Assembly (NCBI RefSeq): GCF_000740795.1
Contig: NZ_JGYG01000011.1
Location: forward strand, 62,001 to 126,000
Direction: 5' to 3'
From: Haematobacter massiliensis
GTDB taxonomy: Bacteria > Pseudomonadota > Alphaproteobacteria > Rhodobacterales > Rhodobacteraceae
DNA: 64,000 nt
The position numbers and the translations under genes are program-made. Numbering within the stretch: position 1 is the stretch's first letter; each line of letters starts with the position of its first letter. Under the pieces are notes generated by a model. The model worked only from the letters and a program-made list of their open reading frames with translations. It was not told the DNA's origin and did no database searches. Positions 28,016 through 38,894 of this stretch are shown here, piece after piece.

Positions 28016-29353
28016 TCACGCGCGGGCGAGCGCCGCCTCCGCCGCGACGCCAAGGCGGAGCAGACGCTCCTCGCCCATCGGCGCGCCAAGCAGTTGCAGC
28101 CCGGCAGACGGCACGCCGGTCGGCAGCGTGAGCGCGGACAGACCGAACAGGTTGCCGATCCGGGTATTGCGGAGCGCGAGCAGGTTTTCCTTCACGTAGT
28201 AATCGCTGTCGCTCAGCAGCCGATCCGCTTCGGGCGGCAGAATGGGTGAGGTTGGCGTCAGCACCGCGTCATAGCCCGCCGTCACCTCCCGCCAGCGTTT
28301 GCGCAGCGCGGTCTGCCGGCGCATGGCGGCCACGTAATCCGCGCCATTGGTATTCGCACCGCCACGGAATCGGTCGAGAATCCGGGGGAACATCTTCTCC
28401 GGCGCGGCCTCTATCGCCTCGCGCCAGATGGCATAGGCTTCGGTGGCGAACAGGAGGCCGGAGAGCGACGCCGCCTCTGTCACCTCCGGGATCCGCCCCC
28501 GCTCGAGCCGCGCGCCCGCAGCCTCCAGCGCCTTCAGCCCATGCTCGAACCCGCGCATGGGCGCCTCGCGGACGTCATCCAGAGCCAGCGTCTCCAGCAC
28601 GAGGAATCGCGTGCCCTCCAGCGTGGCGCCCCGCAGATCGGCGGGCTTGCCCCCCTCCAGCGCCGCGAGGATCAGGCCCGCGTCCTCCACCGACCGGGTC
28701 AGCGGCCCCACAGTGTCCAGCGTCTCGCAGAGCGGCACGGCCCCTTGCAGCGACAACCGCCCATGCGTCGTCTTGAGCCCGACGAGATCGTTCCACGCCG
28801 CCGGGAGCCGCACGGAGCCGCCCGTATCCGACCCGATGGCCGCCGGTGCGAGGCCGAAGGCCACGGAAGCTGCTGCGCCGGAGGAGGACCCGCCCGGCAC
28901 CGCCTTCGGATCGTTCACATTGGACGGCGTCGCCGTTACCGGGTTGAGCCCCAGCCCGGAGAAGGCCAGCTCGGACATATGCGTCTTGCCAAGGCAGGCC
29001 AGCCCCGCTTCCGTGGCGTCGATCAGCACCTCCGCATCCCGGCCCGGTACGCGGCCAGCAAGAAGGGCGGAGCCGGCCTCCGTCGCCACGCCCGCCGTGT
29101 CGAACAGATCCTTCCAAGACACCGGAACCCCGTCCAGTAGCCCCCGGCGCTGGCCCGTCTTCTGGCGGGCATGGGCGGCCTCGGCCTCCGCCATGGCGCG
29201 GTCAGGGGTGACGCGGGCATAGATCCGGTCGCGTTCGGGATGGGCGGCGATGGCATCAAGATAGGCGCGGGTCACCTCTCGCGGATCAATCTGCCCGCTC
29301 TCGATCCCGCGTCCCAGATCGGCGGCCGTCATCCAGAGCCAGTCCTCGTTCAT
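28016..29353 (-). CDS. amidase (amidase signature family)
   Basis: Ser-cisSer-Lys hydrolase of 445 residues. K81 lies in VSWKDLFDTAG, the Gly/Ser-rich GGSSSGAAAS follows at 154-163, and the nucleophile is probably S179 in GSDTGGSVRLPA. This could be a stand-alone amidase or a GatA-like protein; at 445 residues without gatB or gatC nearby, a stand-alone amidase is preferred. It is followed by its own terminator. Confidence 0.9.
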   Translation of the reverse strand: MNEDWLWMTAADLGRGIESGQIDPREVTRAYLDAIAAHPERDRIYARVTPDRAMAEAEAAHARQKTGQRRGLLDGVPVSWKDLFDTAGVATEAGSALLAGRVPGRDAEVLIDATEAGLACLGKTHMSELAFSGLGLNPVTATPSNVNDPKAVPGGSSSGAAASVAFGLAPAAIGSDTGGSVRLPAAWNDLVGLKTTHGRLSLQGAVPLCETLDTVGPLTRSVEDAGLILAALEGGKPADLRGATLEGTRFLVLETLALDDVREAPMRGFEHGLKALEAAGARLERGRIPEVTEAASLSGLLFATEAYAIWREAIEAAPEKMFPRILDRFRGGANTNGADYVAAMRRQTALRKRWREVTAGYDAVLTPTSPILPPEADRLLSDSDYYVKENLLALRNTRIGNLFGLSALTLPTGVPSAGLQLLGAPMGEERLLRLGVAAEAALARA

Positions 29354-29483
29354 CCGTCAATCCCCCGCGGTTCCATGAATCGGCGGGAGGCTAGCTTTCC
29401 CTTGTCGCATGGACAATCCCGCCCGGAACGTTAGTTTCCCACCCGTGTCCCCCGATGCAGGCGGCGGGACGAAAGGACGGACG

Positions 29484-30710
29484 ATGCAGACCGACAGCGA
29501 CATTGCCATCGTGGGCGGCGGCCTCAACGGACCGGCCCTTGCCCTCGCGCTTGCCGGGGCGGGGTTTTCCGTGACGCTGATCGACGCAGGCCCGGCAGGC
29601 GCGCGGGGGCAGGCAGGGTTCGACGGGCGGGCCTATTCGCTCGCCGCGGCATCGCAGAAGCTGCTGACCGTGCTGGGTGTGTGGGAGCAGGTGGCGGAGA
29701 GCCAGCCGATCCTTGACGTGGTTGCCAGTCAGGGCCGCGCGGGAGAGGGGGCATCGCCCTTCTTCCTGCATTTCGACCATGCGGAGCTGGATGACGGGCC
29801 GATGGGCTGGATGGTGGAGGATCGCCACCTTTCTGCCGCCCTTTCGACCGTGCTGGACGCCACCCCTGCGATTCGGCGCATCAATGATACCGCAGTGACC
29901 GGGCAGGATATCGGCCCCGCCGGTGTGGCACTCAGCCTGTCCTCCGGCACCACGATCACCGCGCGGCTGGCGGTGGGTTGCGACGGGCGGCGGAGCGGCG
30001 TGGCGGAGCGGGCAGGCATCCACCGCAGCGGCTGGTCCTACGAACAGACCGCGCTGGTCTGCGCCGTGACGCATGAACACCCCCATCAGGGCGCCGCACA
30101 TCAGTTCTTCATGCCCGGGGGGCCGCTGGCCATCCTGCCCCTGCCGGGCGGCCACCGGTCCTCCATCGTCTGGAGCCTGCCCACGCGTGACGCGGAGGCG
30201 CTGAAGTTGCTGGACGATGCCGCGTTTCTTGAGGTTCTCCGCCCGGCTTTCGGGGACTTTCTCGGGGATATCGCACTGGCGGGTGGGCGGTTTTCCTATC
30301 CCTTGAGCCTTTCGCTCGCCGATCATTACATCCGCCCTCGTCTCGCACTCGCGGGGGATGCGGCGCATGGGGTGCATCCGCTGGCGGGTCAGGGGCTCAA
30401 CATCGGGCTACGCGATGTCGCGGCACTGGCCGAGGTGCTGGCGGAAGCGCATCGGCGGGGCGAGGATCCCGGCACGCTCCCGGTGCTCGGACGCTACGAA
30501 CGCTGGCGGCGGTTCGATGCGACGGCGCTCGCGCTTGGCATGGATGGGATGAACAGGCTCTTCTCCAACGGCAATCCGCTGCTGGCCGCCATGCGAGGGG
30601 CAGGAATGGGCATGGTTCAGGCGCTGCCCCCCCTTCGGCGTGCTTTCATGCGTGAAGCGGCGGGTCTGGGTGGCGATACGCCGCGCCTGCTTCGCGGCCT
30701 GCCGGCATGA
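29484..30710 (+). CDS. UbiH/UbiF-family FAD monooxygenase
   Basis: Flavoprotein hydroxylase of 408 residues from ATG 29484 (AAAGGA upstream). It has the FAD motif VGGGLNGPALALALAGAG near residue 10, a DG motif (VGCDGRRSGVAER) and GDAAHGVHPLAGQGLNIGLRD, which together define the UbiH/UbiF/VisC family. The likely task is a ring hydroxylation in ubiquinone synthesis. Which ring position cannot be told from sequence, so no gene symbol is given. It is divergent from the amidase. Confidence 0.9.
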   Translation: MQTDSDIAIVGGGLNGPALALALAGAGFSVTLIDAGPAGARGQAGFDGRAYSLAAASQKLLTVLGVWEQVAESQPILDVVASQGRAGEGASPFFLHFDHAELDDGPMGWMVEDRHLSAALSTVLDATPAIRRINDTAVTGQDIGPAGVALSLSSGTTITARLAVGCDGRRSGVAERAGIHRSGWSYEQTALVCAVTHEHPHQGAAHQFFMPGGPLAILPLPGGHRSSIVWSLPTRDAEALKLLDDAAFLEVLRPAFGDFLGDIALAGGRFSYPLSLSLADHYIRPRLALAGDAAHGVHPLAGQGLNIGLRDVAALAEVLAEAHRRGEDPGTLPVLGRYERWRRFDATALALGMDGMNRLFSNGNPLLAAMRGAGMGMVQALPPLRRAFMREAAGLGGDTPRLLRGLPA

Positions 30711-31165
30711 CGCCCATCTGATAGGCGGGAGCGTCCGGGCTGCGGCCGCGCCCTACGCTGTGACCGAACGGTCGAAGGGAAGAAAAGCATCCAGAGTTCG
30801 ACTGCCCCAACCGCTGCGACTGCCCCATCCGCTGCGACCGGTCGCGGTGAGGGGGAGAGTTCAGGGGGCGGTCGCGCCTCCGCAGTCAGTCGAGGAAGAG
30901 AAGAGCATTCCGTTCGGTGCTTCATCCTCTATGTCCGGACGGCCCAGGCCAGCGTGAGCGTTCGGGGCTGCGCTGTACGTTACGACCGGATGGCCGAGGC
31001 GAAGACGAGCGTCCCGAATGCGTTCGTACCATCCGCTTTGGCGGACGGGTGCTCTGCGCCGGAACGGCGGGCCCTGTCGCCCGGCCCGGTTCCGGCGCAG
31101 CGCTGTCAGGCCGGCTCTGTCAGACTGGCTCTGTCAAACTGGCGGGGTCAGACCGGCAGGCGGGG
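30711..31165. other. 455-bp repeat-rich stretch without a gene
   Basis: This gap between ubiH-type and eda genes holds three kinds of repeats. An 18-bp unit CGACTGCCCCAACCGCTG occurs at 30799-30816 and again with one change at 30817-30834. A 12-bp inverted repeat CTGCGCCGGAAC / GTTCCGGCGCAG lies at 31054-31065 and 31089-31100. A degenerate 14-bp tandem array runs from about 31113 into the eda stop codon. Segments near 30727-30778 and 30953-31000 also resemble each other. No frame is convincing as protein. Confidence 0.6.
31054..31100. repeat. 12-bp perfect inverted repeat downstream of eda
   Basis: CTGCGCCGGAAC and GTTCCGGCGCAG flank 23 bases that can pair further (GGGC with GCCC). It could fold at the 3' end of the purL-eda transcript but lacks a T run on either strand. 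Confidence 0.65.
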
Positions 31166-31172
31166 TCAGACA
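31113..31172. repeat. degenerate 14-bp tandem repeats reaching into the eda stop codon
   Basis: Copies are GGCTCTGTCAGACT (31113-31126), GGCTCTGTCAAACT (31127-31140), GGCGGGGTCAGACC (31141-31154) and GGCAGGCGGGGTCAGACA (31155-31172, a longer copy). The last copy includes the eda stop codon (TCA at 31166-31168 read on the minus strand). Confidence 0.75.
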
Positions 31173-31813
31173 GAAGGATGCGCGGCGGCTTTTGCCAAAG
31201 CCTCTATCCCTGCCCAGTCGCCAGCGGCCACCTTGTCGGCCGGAACGACCCAGCTCCCGCCGCAGCAGATCACGTTCGGCAGTTCGAGATAGCGGGGCAG
31301 GTTCGCCGGGGTGATGCCGCCCGTCGGGCAGAAATGCGCGGCAGGCAGGGGTGAGGCGAGGGACTTGAGGAAGGGCACGCCACCTGCGGGTTCCGCTGGG
31401 AAGAACTTCATCGTGGTATAGCCGCGCTCCAGCAGGGCCATGACCTCGCTCGCCGTGGAGGCGCCCGGAAGGAGCGGCAGTTCCGCTTCTTCGCAAGCTT
31501 CAAGAATGCTGAATGTCGCGCCGGGAGACACGCCGAAGGTCGCGCCCGCCTCCTTGGCCCGCAACACATCCTCCCGGCGGAGCAGCGTGCCCGCGCCGAC
31601 GATGCCGCCCTGCACCTTTGCCATCGCGCGGATCGCATCCAGCGCCGCCGGCGTGCGCAGCGTCACCTCGAGCACCGGAAGGCCGCCTGCGACCAGCGCC
31701 TCCGCCATCGGAACGGCGGTGGAGGCATTCTCGATCAGGATGACGGGAATGACGGGCGCTTTCCGGCAGATCTCCAGGGTCTGGCGGCTGGCCTCAGCGG
31801 GCGACAGACTCAA
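31166..31813 (-). CDS. eda: 2-dehydro-3-deoxyphosphogluconate aldolase (KDPG aldolase)
   Basis: Class I aldolase of 215 residues that splits KDPG into pyruvate and glyceraldehyde 3-phosphate in the Entner-Doudoroff pathway. Catalytic residues E49 (VLEVTLRTP) and the Schiff-base K136 (TTMKFFPAE) are both present, as is GAGTLL near 73. Its ATG overlaps the grxD stop by 4 bases. The edd gene is not in the window, so here eda is tied to a purine/Fe-S operon, not to its pathway partner. Confidence 0.93.
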   Translation of the reverse strand: MSLSPAEASRQTLEICRKAPVIPVILIENASTAVPMAEALVAGGLPVLEVTLRTPAALDAIRAMAKVQGGIVGAGTLLRREDVLRAKEAGATFGVSPGATFSILEACEEAELPLLPGASTASEVMALLERGYTTMKFFPAEPAGGVPFLKSLASPLPAAHFCPTGGITPANLPRYLELPNVICCGGSWVVPADKVAAGDWAGIEALAKAAAHPSV

Positions 31814-32187
31814 CCGTTGGCCTCACGGATGCGGTCGGCGGCTTCCTGATCGAAGGCCACGCCCTTTGCGGTGAGCAGCTGGTCGAGCTCGCCCGACAGC
31901 GTCATCTCCGTCACGATATCGCAGCCGCCGACGAACTCGCCCTTCACGTAGAGCTGCGGAATGGTCGGCCAGTCGGAGAAGTCCTTGATCCCCTGACGGA
32001 TATCCGCCTCGGCCAGCACGTTCACGTCGGTATAGTCGATGCCCATGTAGTTCAGCACCCCCGCGACGCGGGAGGAGAACCCGCATTGCGGCATCGTTTT
32101 CGTGCCCTTCATGAAGAGTACGACGTCATGGCTGTCCACCAGATTGCGGATCTGGTCCTGAACGGGGGAGGAGGCTGTGTCGCTCAT
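31810..32187 (-). CDS. grxD: monothiol glutaredoxin, Grx4 type
   Basis: Small protein of 125 residues with the CGFS active site (C35-S38), the [19 protein letters not shown] glutathione-binding region and the expected C-terminal helix. CGFS glutaredoxins bind a bridging [2Fe-2S] cluster with glutathione and hand it on, often with a BolA partner. ATG 32187 is used because AGGA lies 5 bases upstream of it and inside the alternative start at 32199. The bolA gene is 43 bases upstream, which supports the pairing. Confidence 0.94.
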   Translation of the reverse strand: MSDTASSPVQDQIRNLVDSHDVVLFMKGTKTMPQCGFSSRVAGVLNYMGIDYTDVNVLAEADIRQGIKDFSDWPTIPQLYVKGEFVGGCDIVTEMTLSGELDQLLTAKGVAFDQEAADRIREANG

Positions 32188-32230
32188 CTCGGTCCTCATA
32201 ATGAAGTTGGGCGGGCGTCTGCCCGCGAAG

Positions 32231-32473
32231 TCAGTCCGGTGCCTTGGTCGTCAGCGCCAGCGCGTGCAGCTCGCCATGCGCCCCGTCCATCCGACCCTTC
32301 AGCGCGGCATAGACCGCGCGTTGCTGCTGGACGCGGTTCAGCCCGCGAAAGCTCTCGTCGATCACCTCTGCCGCGAAATGGTTCCCGTCCCCGGCGAGAT
32401 CGGTGATCGCGATCTTGGCCTCGGGAAACGTTTCCCGAAGCAGGTTTTCGATATCCTGGGCTTCCATCGGCAT
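32231..32473 (-). CDS. BolA family protein
   Basis: An 80-residue BolA-fold protein with the [16 protein letters not shown] segment and the C-terminal [13 protein letters not shown], whose His is the likely cluster ligand shared with Grx4. It lies between purL and grxD. BolA-Grx pairs sense or deliver iron-sulfur clusters; this one is more like the short IbaG/BolA2 type than E. coli BolA. Confidence 0.92.
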   Translation of the reverse strand: MPMEAQDIENLLRETFPEAKIAITDLAGDGNHFAAEVIDESFRGLNRVQQQRAVYAALKGRMDGAHGELHALALTTKAPD

Positions 32474-32565
32474 GAAGGGGCTCGTCGTCCTGTTTCCGTT
32501 TCCAAAGATGTAATCCGCCCACCCCCCGCCTGCAAGCTTTGGCCAACCGGGATGGGCAGATAGGC

Positions 32566-34728
<2,163 letters not shown>

Positions 34729-34906
34729 TGGCGGTCTCCGGGAGATTTGGCGGGGATGGAAGATATGGGCGTTTCCTTAAGCGATGATACCCCCGCCGGA
34801 AAGGTGGGAATGCAGAGGCAGTCATGCGGGAAGCGGCGGGATTTCGTGCAGGGGCGGGTGTGACTGCCCTATTCTTTGGCTTTAAGCCCCGAGAATACCG
34901 AAAACC

Positions 34907-34934
34907 AAAAAAAAGGCCGAGCAAAAGCTCGGCC
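34907..34934 (-). terminator. Rho-independent terminator
   Basis: An 8-bp stem GGCCGAGC/GCTCGGCC (34915-34922 and 34927-34934) with a 4-base loop is followed on the minus strand by an unbroken T8 run (34914-34907). This is a textbook intrinsic terminator and ends whatever is transcribed leftward from the LysR gene or its 3' flank. Confidence 0.93.
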
Positions 34935-35076
34935 CAAGTCCAACAGGGAGGTAAAGGAACGGCAGCAACTGCCGCGCCTTCGAGAGACCATCTATGCCCG
35001 CCGGCCCGGGGTATCAAGGCTGAGAGCCTTGCGCATCCTGCAACCCTGACATGTGTCATGGGTATGGCGGGCGTCT
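34907..35076 (-). ncRNA. candidate small RNA in the 3' flank of the LysR gene
   Basis: From the LysR stop at 35077 leftward, the minus strand holds about 170 bases with four possible helices. GCCCGCC (35067-35073) pairs with GGCGGGC (34996-35002) and encloses two hairpins: a bulged ACCCTGAC/GTCATGGGT stem (35043-35063) and CAAGGC/GCCTTG around a 5-base loop (35015-35031). A CGGCAG/CTGCCG hairpin (34960-34974) follows, then a single-stranded pyrimidine-rich stretch with CCTCCC, then the T8 terminator. No protein frame fits. It could be processed from the LysR mRNA or have its own promoter. No known RNA family was recognised. Confidence 0.5.
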
Positions 35077-35985
35077 TCAGGCCTCGATTTCCTCTTCCTG
35101 AAGCTTCTTGCGGTGCTGGAAAATCTCTTCCAGCACGAAATCGCGGAACGCCGCGACCCGCTTGGAATGGCGCAGCTCCTCGGGATAGGCGAGGAAGACC
35201 GGCACCTCGCCGCTGTCCACATCGGGCAGCACGCGGACGAGAGAAGGGTCCGATTCGACCACGTAATGCGGCAGCACCCCGATGCCGAGGTTGTTGCGCA
35301 CCGCCTGAAGCACGCCGAAGTAGTTGTTCACGTGCAGCGTCGCCCCGGGTTCATATGTGGTGAGCATCTGGATGAGGTTCTTGCCCGCCGTGACCTGCGG
35401 GGTGGAGGCGCTCTGGCAGATCAGCCGATGCTTCTTGAGTTCCGAAAGCTGCGTCGGCGTGCCGTGCTTCTCCAGGTATTCCGGGCTGGCATAGAGGCGG
35501 ATGTTCACGCTCATCAGCCGCTTGCGGATGAGATCGGCCTGCGTCGGCTCCTTCAGGCGGATGGCCACGTCCGCTTCTCGCATGGGCAGGTCCAGCACCC
35601 GCTCCTCAAGGATCAGGTCGATCTTCAGATCGGGATACTTGTCGTAGAGCGACGCCAGCCGCGGCGCGAGCCAGATGGTGCCGAAGCCCGTCGTGGTCGT
35701 CACCCGCAGTTCGCCATAGACCTCATCGGAGGAGTCCCGGATCCGCGCAGCGGCGGCATCCAGCCGCTTGACCATCGCATCGGTGGCCTCGAACAGCAGT
35801 TCTCCTTGTTCGGTGAGGATCAGGCCCCGTGCATGGCGGTGGAACAACGTGGCATTGAGGCTTTCCTCAAGCGCGCGGATCTGACGGCTCACAGCAGACT
35901 GGCTGAGGTGCAACGTCTCGCCCGCATGGGTAAGGCTTCCCGCATCGGCCACCGCGTGGAAGATGCGCAGCTTGTCCCAGTCCAT
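35077..35985 (-). CDS. LysR family transcriptional regulator
   Basis: DNA-binding regulator of 302 residues. The N-terminal winged helix-turn-helix (about 1-62) includes AVADAGSLTHAGETLHLSQSAVSRQIRALE, and the remainder is the periplasmic-binding-like effector domain. It ends in a highly charged tail (HRKKLQEEEIEA). LysR proteins often control a divergent gene; here that is murI, 253 bases away, and two dyads lie in the gap. The inducer and targets are unknown. Confidence 0.92.
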   Translation of the reverse strand: MDWDKLRIFHAVADAGSLTHAGETLHLSQSAVSRQIRALEESLNATLFHRHARGLILTEQGELLFEATDAMVKRLDAAAARIRDSSDEVYGELRVTTTTGFGTIWLAPRLASLYDKYPDLKIDLILEERVLDLPMREADVAIRLKEPTQADLIRKRLMSVNIRLYASPEYLEKHGTPTQLSELKKHRLICQSASTPQVTAGKNLIQMLTTYEPGATLHVNNYFGVLQAVRNNLGIGVLPHYVVESDPSLVRVLPDVDSGEVPVFLAYPEELRHSKRVAAFRDFVLEEIFQHRKKLQEEEIEA

Positions 35986-36012
35986 TTTTTCACGCCCTCA
36001 TTCTGACAGTTC

Positions 36013-36025
36013 CCATATAAAATGG
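36013..36025. promoter_or_regulatory. dyad CCAT-N5-ATGG upstream of the LysR gene
   Basis: A short inverted repeat 27 bases upstream of the LysR start codon. Its place next to the gene fits an autoregulatory site, but LysR sites are too degenerate to call with certainty. Confidence 0.35.
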
Positions 36026-36181
36026 AATGTCAGCCATGCAACAGGCGCAAGCCGCATCGCAGCGTCTTTCGGTGCCGGAATGGCACTTGCGGGCGTTCAT
36101 CTGACCCTTCTGGGCCTATGTGCCCGCATTTTCAGCGCATTGCTGCCGGAAGTTGCGCTGCATCGCAGCGAAATGGTGCCA

Positions 36182-36196
36182 ATGGATTTTCTCCAT
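36182..36196. promoter_or_regulatory. T-N11-A type dyad upstream of murI
   Basis: ATGGATTTTCTCCAT is an inverted repeat with 5-bp arms and contains the T-N11-A pattern of LysR-type binding boxes. It ends 42 bases before the murI start and could link murI to the adjacent LysR protein. Confidence 0.35.
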
Positions 36197-36238
36197 CCGT
36201 CCGCTTAAGCAATGGCTCTGCGAGTCGGAGGTGCGGGC

Positions 36239-37051
36239 ATGGCTGTCGGAGTGTTTGATTCGGGGCTTGGTGGCCTGACCGTGTTCGATGCCGTCGCCCG
36301 TCGCCTGCCGGACGTGCCTTTCGTCTATCTGGGTGACAATGCCCATGCGCCCTATGGGGTGCGGACTCCGGATGACATCTTCAACCTGACATGCCGGTCG
36401 GTCGAGCGGCTGTGGGATGAGGGCTGCGATCTGGTGATCCTTGCCTGCAACACCGCTTCCGCCGCGGCGCTTCGCCGGATGCAGGAAACGTGGATTCCTG
36501 CCGACAAGCGGGTTCTGGGCGTCTTCGTGCCGCTCATAGAGGCGCTGACCGAGCGGCAATGGGGCGACAATTCTCCCCCGCGGGAGGTGGCCGTGCAGCA
36601 TGTCGCCCTGTTCGCCACGCCCGCCACCGTCTCCTCCCGCGCCTTTCAGCGGGAACTCGCCTTTCGTGCCATCGGCGTGGATGTGGAGGCGCAGCCCTGT
36701 GCAGGTGTCGTGGATGCGATCGAGCAGGGGGACGAGATGCTGGCGGAGGCGCTCGTGCATTCCCATGTGGAAGCCCTCAAACGCCGCATGCCGCGCCCGC
36801 AGGCCGCGATCCTCGGCTGCACCCATTACCCATTGCTGGAGCGGGTGTTCCGCGAGGCGCTGGGGCCGGAGGTGAAGGTCTATTCGCAGGCAGATATCGT
36901 GGCGGAGAGCCTCGCGGATTACCTCTCCCGCCATACCCATATGCGGGGCAGGGGCGGGCAGACGCGTTTCCTGACCACCGGCGATCCTGTCGCCGTCTCT
37001 CACAAGGCGACACAGTTCCTGCGCCGTCGTCTGGAATTCGAAGCCGCTTAG
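36239..37051 (+). CDS. murI: glutamate racemase
   Basis: Makes D-glutamate for peptidoglycan. The 270-residue protein from ATG 36239 (GGAGG 7 bases upstream) has [14 protein letters not shown] (D7, S8), GDNAHAPYG and both catalytic cysteines, C70 in ACNTASA and C194 in [11 protein letters not shown] longer frame starts at 36212 but lacks a comparable ribosome site. Together with dapC, ftsK and the lysozyme-like lipoprotein, it shows several cell-wall functions clustered loosely in this window. Confidence 0.94.
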   Translation: MAVGVFDSGLGGLTVFDAVARRLPDVPFVYLGDNAHAPYGVRTPDDIFNLTCRSVERLWDEGCDLVILACNTASAAALRRMQETWIPADKRVLGVFVPLIEALTERQWGDNSPPREVAVQHVALFATPATVSSRAFQRELAFRAIGVDVEAQPCAGVVDAIEQGDEMLAEALVHSHVEALKRRMPRPQAAILGCTHYPLLERVFREALGPEVKVYSQADIVAESLADYLSRHTHMRGRGGQTRFLTTGDPVAVSHKATQFLRRRLEFEAA

Positions 37052-37153
37052 TGCCTTGTTAAGATACTAATTTAAATAAATATTTCCGATCATCCCTCTT
37101 GCGTCCGCACGGGGCCGGTATGATCTTCCTGTCTCCATCACAGGGGATCGACC

Positions 37154-37765
37154 ATGCGCTTCACCTCAAGGGCGGTAGGCCGCCTTTTCTGCCTCGCTGC
37201 GGCGGGGGGATTTCTTGCCTCTCCCGCTGCGGCAGCGACCTTGAGCGAAGCCGATGTGGGGATGTTCAGCCATGAATGGTCAAGCCCCAGCATCGTCTCC
37301 GGCATGTCGGAGGTCACGGGCACGACCGGCGACGGCTACGATATGTTCCGCTTCGATCTGCCGGGCGGCGCGCGTGAGCTGACGATCAGCTTCTCGGCCG
37401 GGTCGCGCATGGGCTATTCCTACTCCGCCGGTTCTACGCTGATGTATTCGCTGACCGGGTTTCCATGGGGCTGGTCCGGGGCGACGCTCGGCACGGTCCA
37501 GATCGACTGGAACCAGCAGGCAGACCGGATCCTGCAGCTTTCGCTGGACGAGACGTTCGCGGGCACGCTCTACCTCGCGCTCTACAACACCCATGGTACG
37601 ATGGATTATGCGATCAACGGGCTGATGGCTCCCAGCGCCGCCCGTGTTCAGCCGGAGGTTCCGGCCGCCGTTCCGCTTCCGGCAAGTCTCATGCTGCTCG
37701 GCTCCGCGATTGGCGCGGGCGGCCTTTTCGCCCTTCGCCGGAGGCGCGACGCAACGGCTTCTTGA
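37154..37765 (+). CDS. VPLPA-CTERM sorting-domain protein (secreted)
   Basis: Protein of 203 residues with a signal peptide (1-28, ending PAAAATL), a secreted beta-rich domain, and a C-terminal tripartite signal: VPLPAS (173-178), a hydrophobic helix (about 179-194) and an RRRR cluster. This is the VPLPA variant of the PEP-CTERM signals that exosortase/archaeosortase-like transpeptidases process in Rhodobacterales. The middle domain, with many Gly, Ser and aromatic residues, is not recognised. No exosortase gene lies in the window. An AT-rich stretch (37060-37090) precedes it and may hold the promoter. Confidence 0.88.
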   Translation: MRFTSRAVGRLFCLAAAGGFLASPAAAATLSEADVGMFSHEWSSPSIVSGMSEVTGTTGDGYDMFRFDLPGGARELTISFSAGSRMGYSYSAGSTLMYSLTGFPWGWSGATLGTVQIDWNQQADRILQLSLDETFAGTLYLALYNTHGTMDYAINGLMAPSAARVQPEVPAAVPLPASLMLLGSAIGAGGLFALRRRRDATAS

Positions 37766-37856
37766 CCTTGGGGGTGGTGCGGTCGAAAAGGGTGCCGTCA
37801 GGGGGCCGGTCGGGATCGTCCGGCCCTGATCGTCCATGCAAGAGGGAACCCGTCCG

Positions 37857-38885
37857 ATGACCCTTTCCGTCGCCATCCTTGGTGCGTCCGGCTATACCGG
37901 AGCGGAGCTTGTCCGCCTGATCGCTACGCATCCGGAGCTGCGTATCGCCGCACTCACCGGCGACCGAAAGGCCGGCATGTCCATGGGCGACGTATTCCCC
38001 TTCCTGCGCCATATGACCCTCCCCGATCTGGAGAAGATCGAGGATGTGGATTTCACGAAGGTGGACCTGTGCTTCTGCGCGCTGCCCCATGCCACGTCGC
38101 AGGCCGTCATCAGCACGCTTCCCGGCGACCTGAAGATCGTCGATCTTTCCGCCGATTTCCGGCTTCGCGATCCGGCGGAGTATGAGAAATGGTACGGCAA
38201 GCCCCATGCCGCCGTGGCGCTTCAGAAAGAGGCCGTCTATGGCCTTACGGAATTCTACCGTGACGACATCCGCGGTGCGCGTCTCGTTGCGGGCACCGGC
38301 TGCAACGCCGCGACCGGCCAGTATGCGCTCCGTCCGCTGATCGAGGCCGGGGTGATCGACCTCGACGATATTCTGATCGACCTGAAGGCCGGTGTCTCCG
38401 GTGCGGGCCGGAGCCTGAAGGAGCCGAACCTGCACGCGGAATTGTCGGAGGGCGCGCATCCCTATTCCGCGGGCGGCACCCACCGCCACCTGGGCGAGTT
38501 CGATCAGGAGTTCTCCAAGGCCGCGGGTCGCCCCGTCCGGGTCCAGTTCACGCCGCATCTGCTGCCGATGAACCGCGGCATCCTCGCCAATGTCTATGTG
38601 AAGGGCGATCCGCAGGCCGTGCATCAGGCGCTGGCGGAGCGTTATGCGACGGAGCCGTTCCTGCACGTCCTGCCCTTTGGTACACTGCCCTCAACCCGTC
38701 ACGTGCGCGGCAGCAACTATGTCCATATCGGCGTGATCGGCGACCGCATTCCCGGCCGTGCCATGGTCGTCGCGGTGCTTGACAACCTTGCCAAGGGGTC
38801 GTCTGGTCAGGCGATCCAGAATGCGAACCTGATGCTGGGAGTGGAGGAGACGGCGGGGCTGACACTGGCACCTGTCTTCCCGTAA
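37857..38885 (+). CDS. argC: N-acetyl-gamma-glutamyl-phosphate reductase
   Basis: Reduces N-acetylglutamyl phosphate with NADPH, the third step of arginine synthesis. The 342-residue protein from ATG 37857 (GAGGG 10 bases upstream) has the Rossmann [12 protein letters not shown] (9-20), the nucleophile Cys in [11 protein letters not shown] and the C-terminal [10 protein letters not shown] region. An ATG at 37836 has no ribosome site. The gene is 9 bases from ccmE, so arginine and cytochrome biogenesis genes share a transcript here, as in several Rhodobacterales. Confidence 0.95.
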   Translation: MTLSVAILGASGYTGAELVRLIATHPELRIAALTGDRKAGMSMGDVFPFLRHMTLPDLEKIEDVDFTKVDLCFCALPHATSQAVISTLPGDLKIVDLSADFRLRDPAEYEKWYGKPHAAVALQKEAVYGLTEFYRDDIRGARLVAGTGCNAATGQYALRPLIEAGVIDLDDILIDLKAGVSGAGRSLKEPNLHAELSEGAHPYSAGGTHRHLGEFDQEFSKAAGRPVRVQFTPHLLPMNRGILANVYVKGDPQAVHQALAERYATEPFLHVLPFGTLPSTRHVRGSNYVHIGVIGDRIPGRAMVVAVLDNLAKGSSGQAIQNANLMLGVEETAGLTLAPVFP

Positions 38886-38894
38886 GGGGGTCGG

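Larger units (their letters stand above)
34729..35076. other. 348-bp intergenic stretch between the LysR gene and purL
   Basis: Both flanking genes read leftward. The right part (34907-35076) holds a candidate structured RNA and its terminator, listed separately. The left part (34729-34900) is the purL promoter region, where no clear -35/-10 pair stands out. Confidence 0.6.

Noticed and set aside
31113-31172. Short tandem array considered as a CRISPR fragment.
   Set aside because: Units are 14 bp with no spacers between them and no cas genes are present.
34990-35075. Thi-box (TPP riboswitch) look-alike on the plus strand: GGGGTATC, GGCTGAGA and ACCCTGA in the right order.
   Set aside because: The second sensor arm (GGxxAAxxCC and GCGxAGGGA) is missing, no thiamine gene lies downstream on that strand, and the same bases form better helices on the minus strand leading to a terminator.
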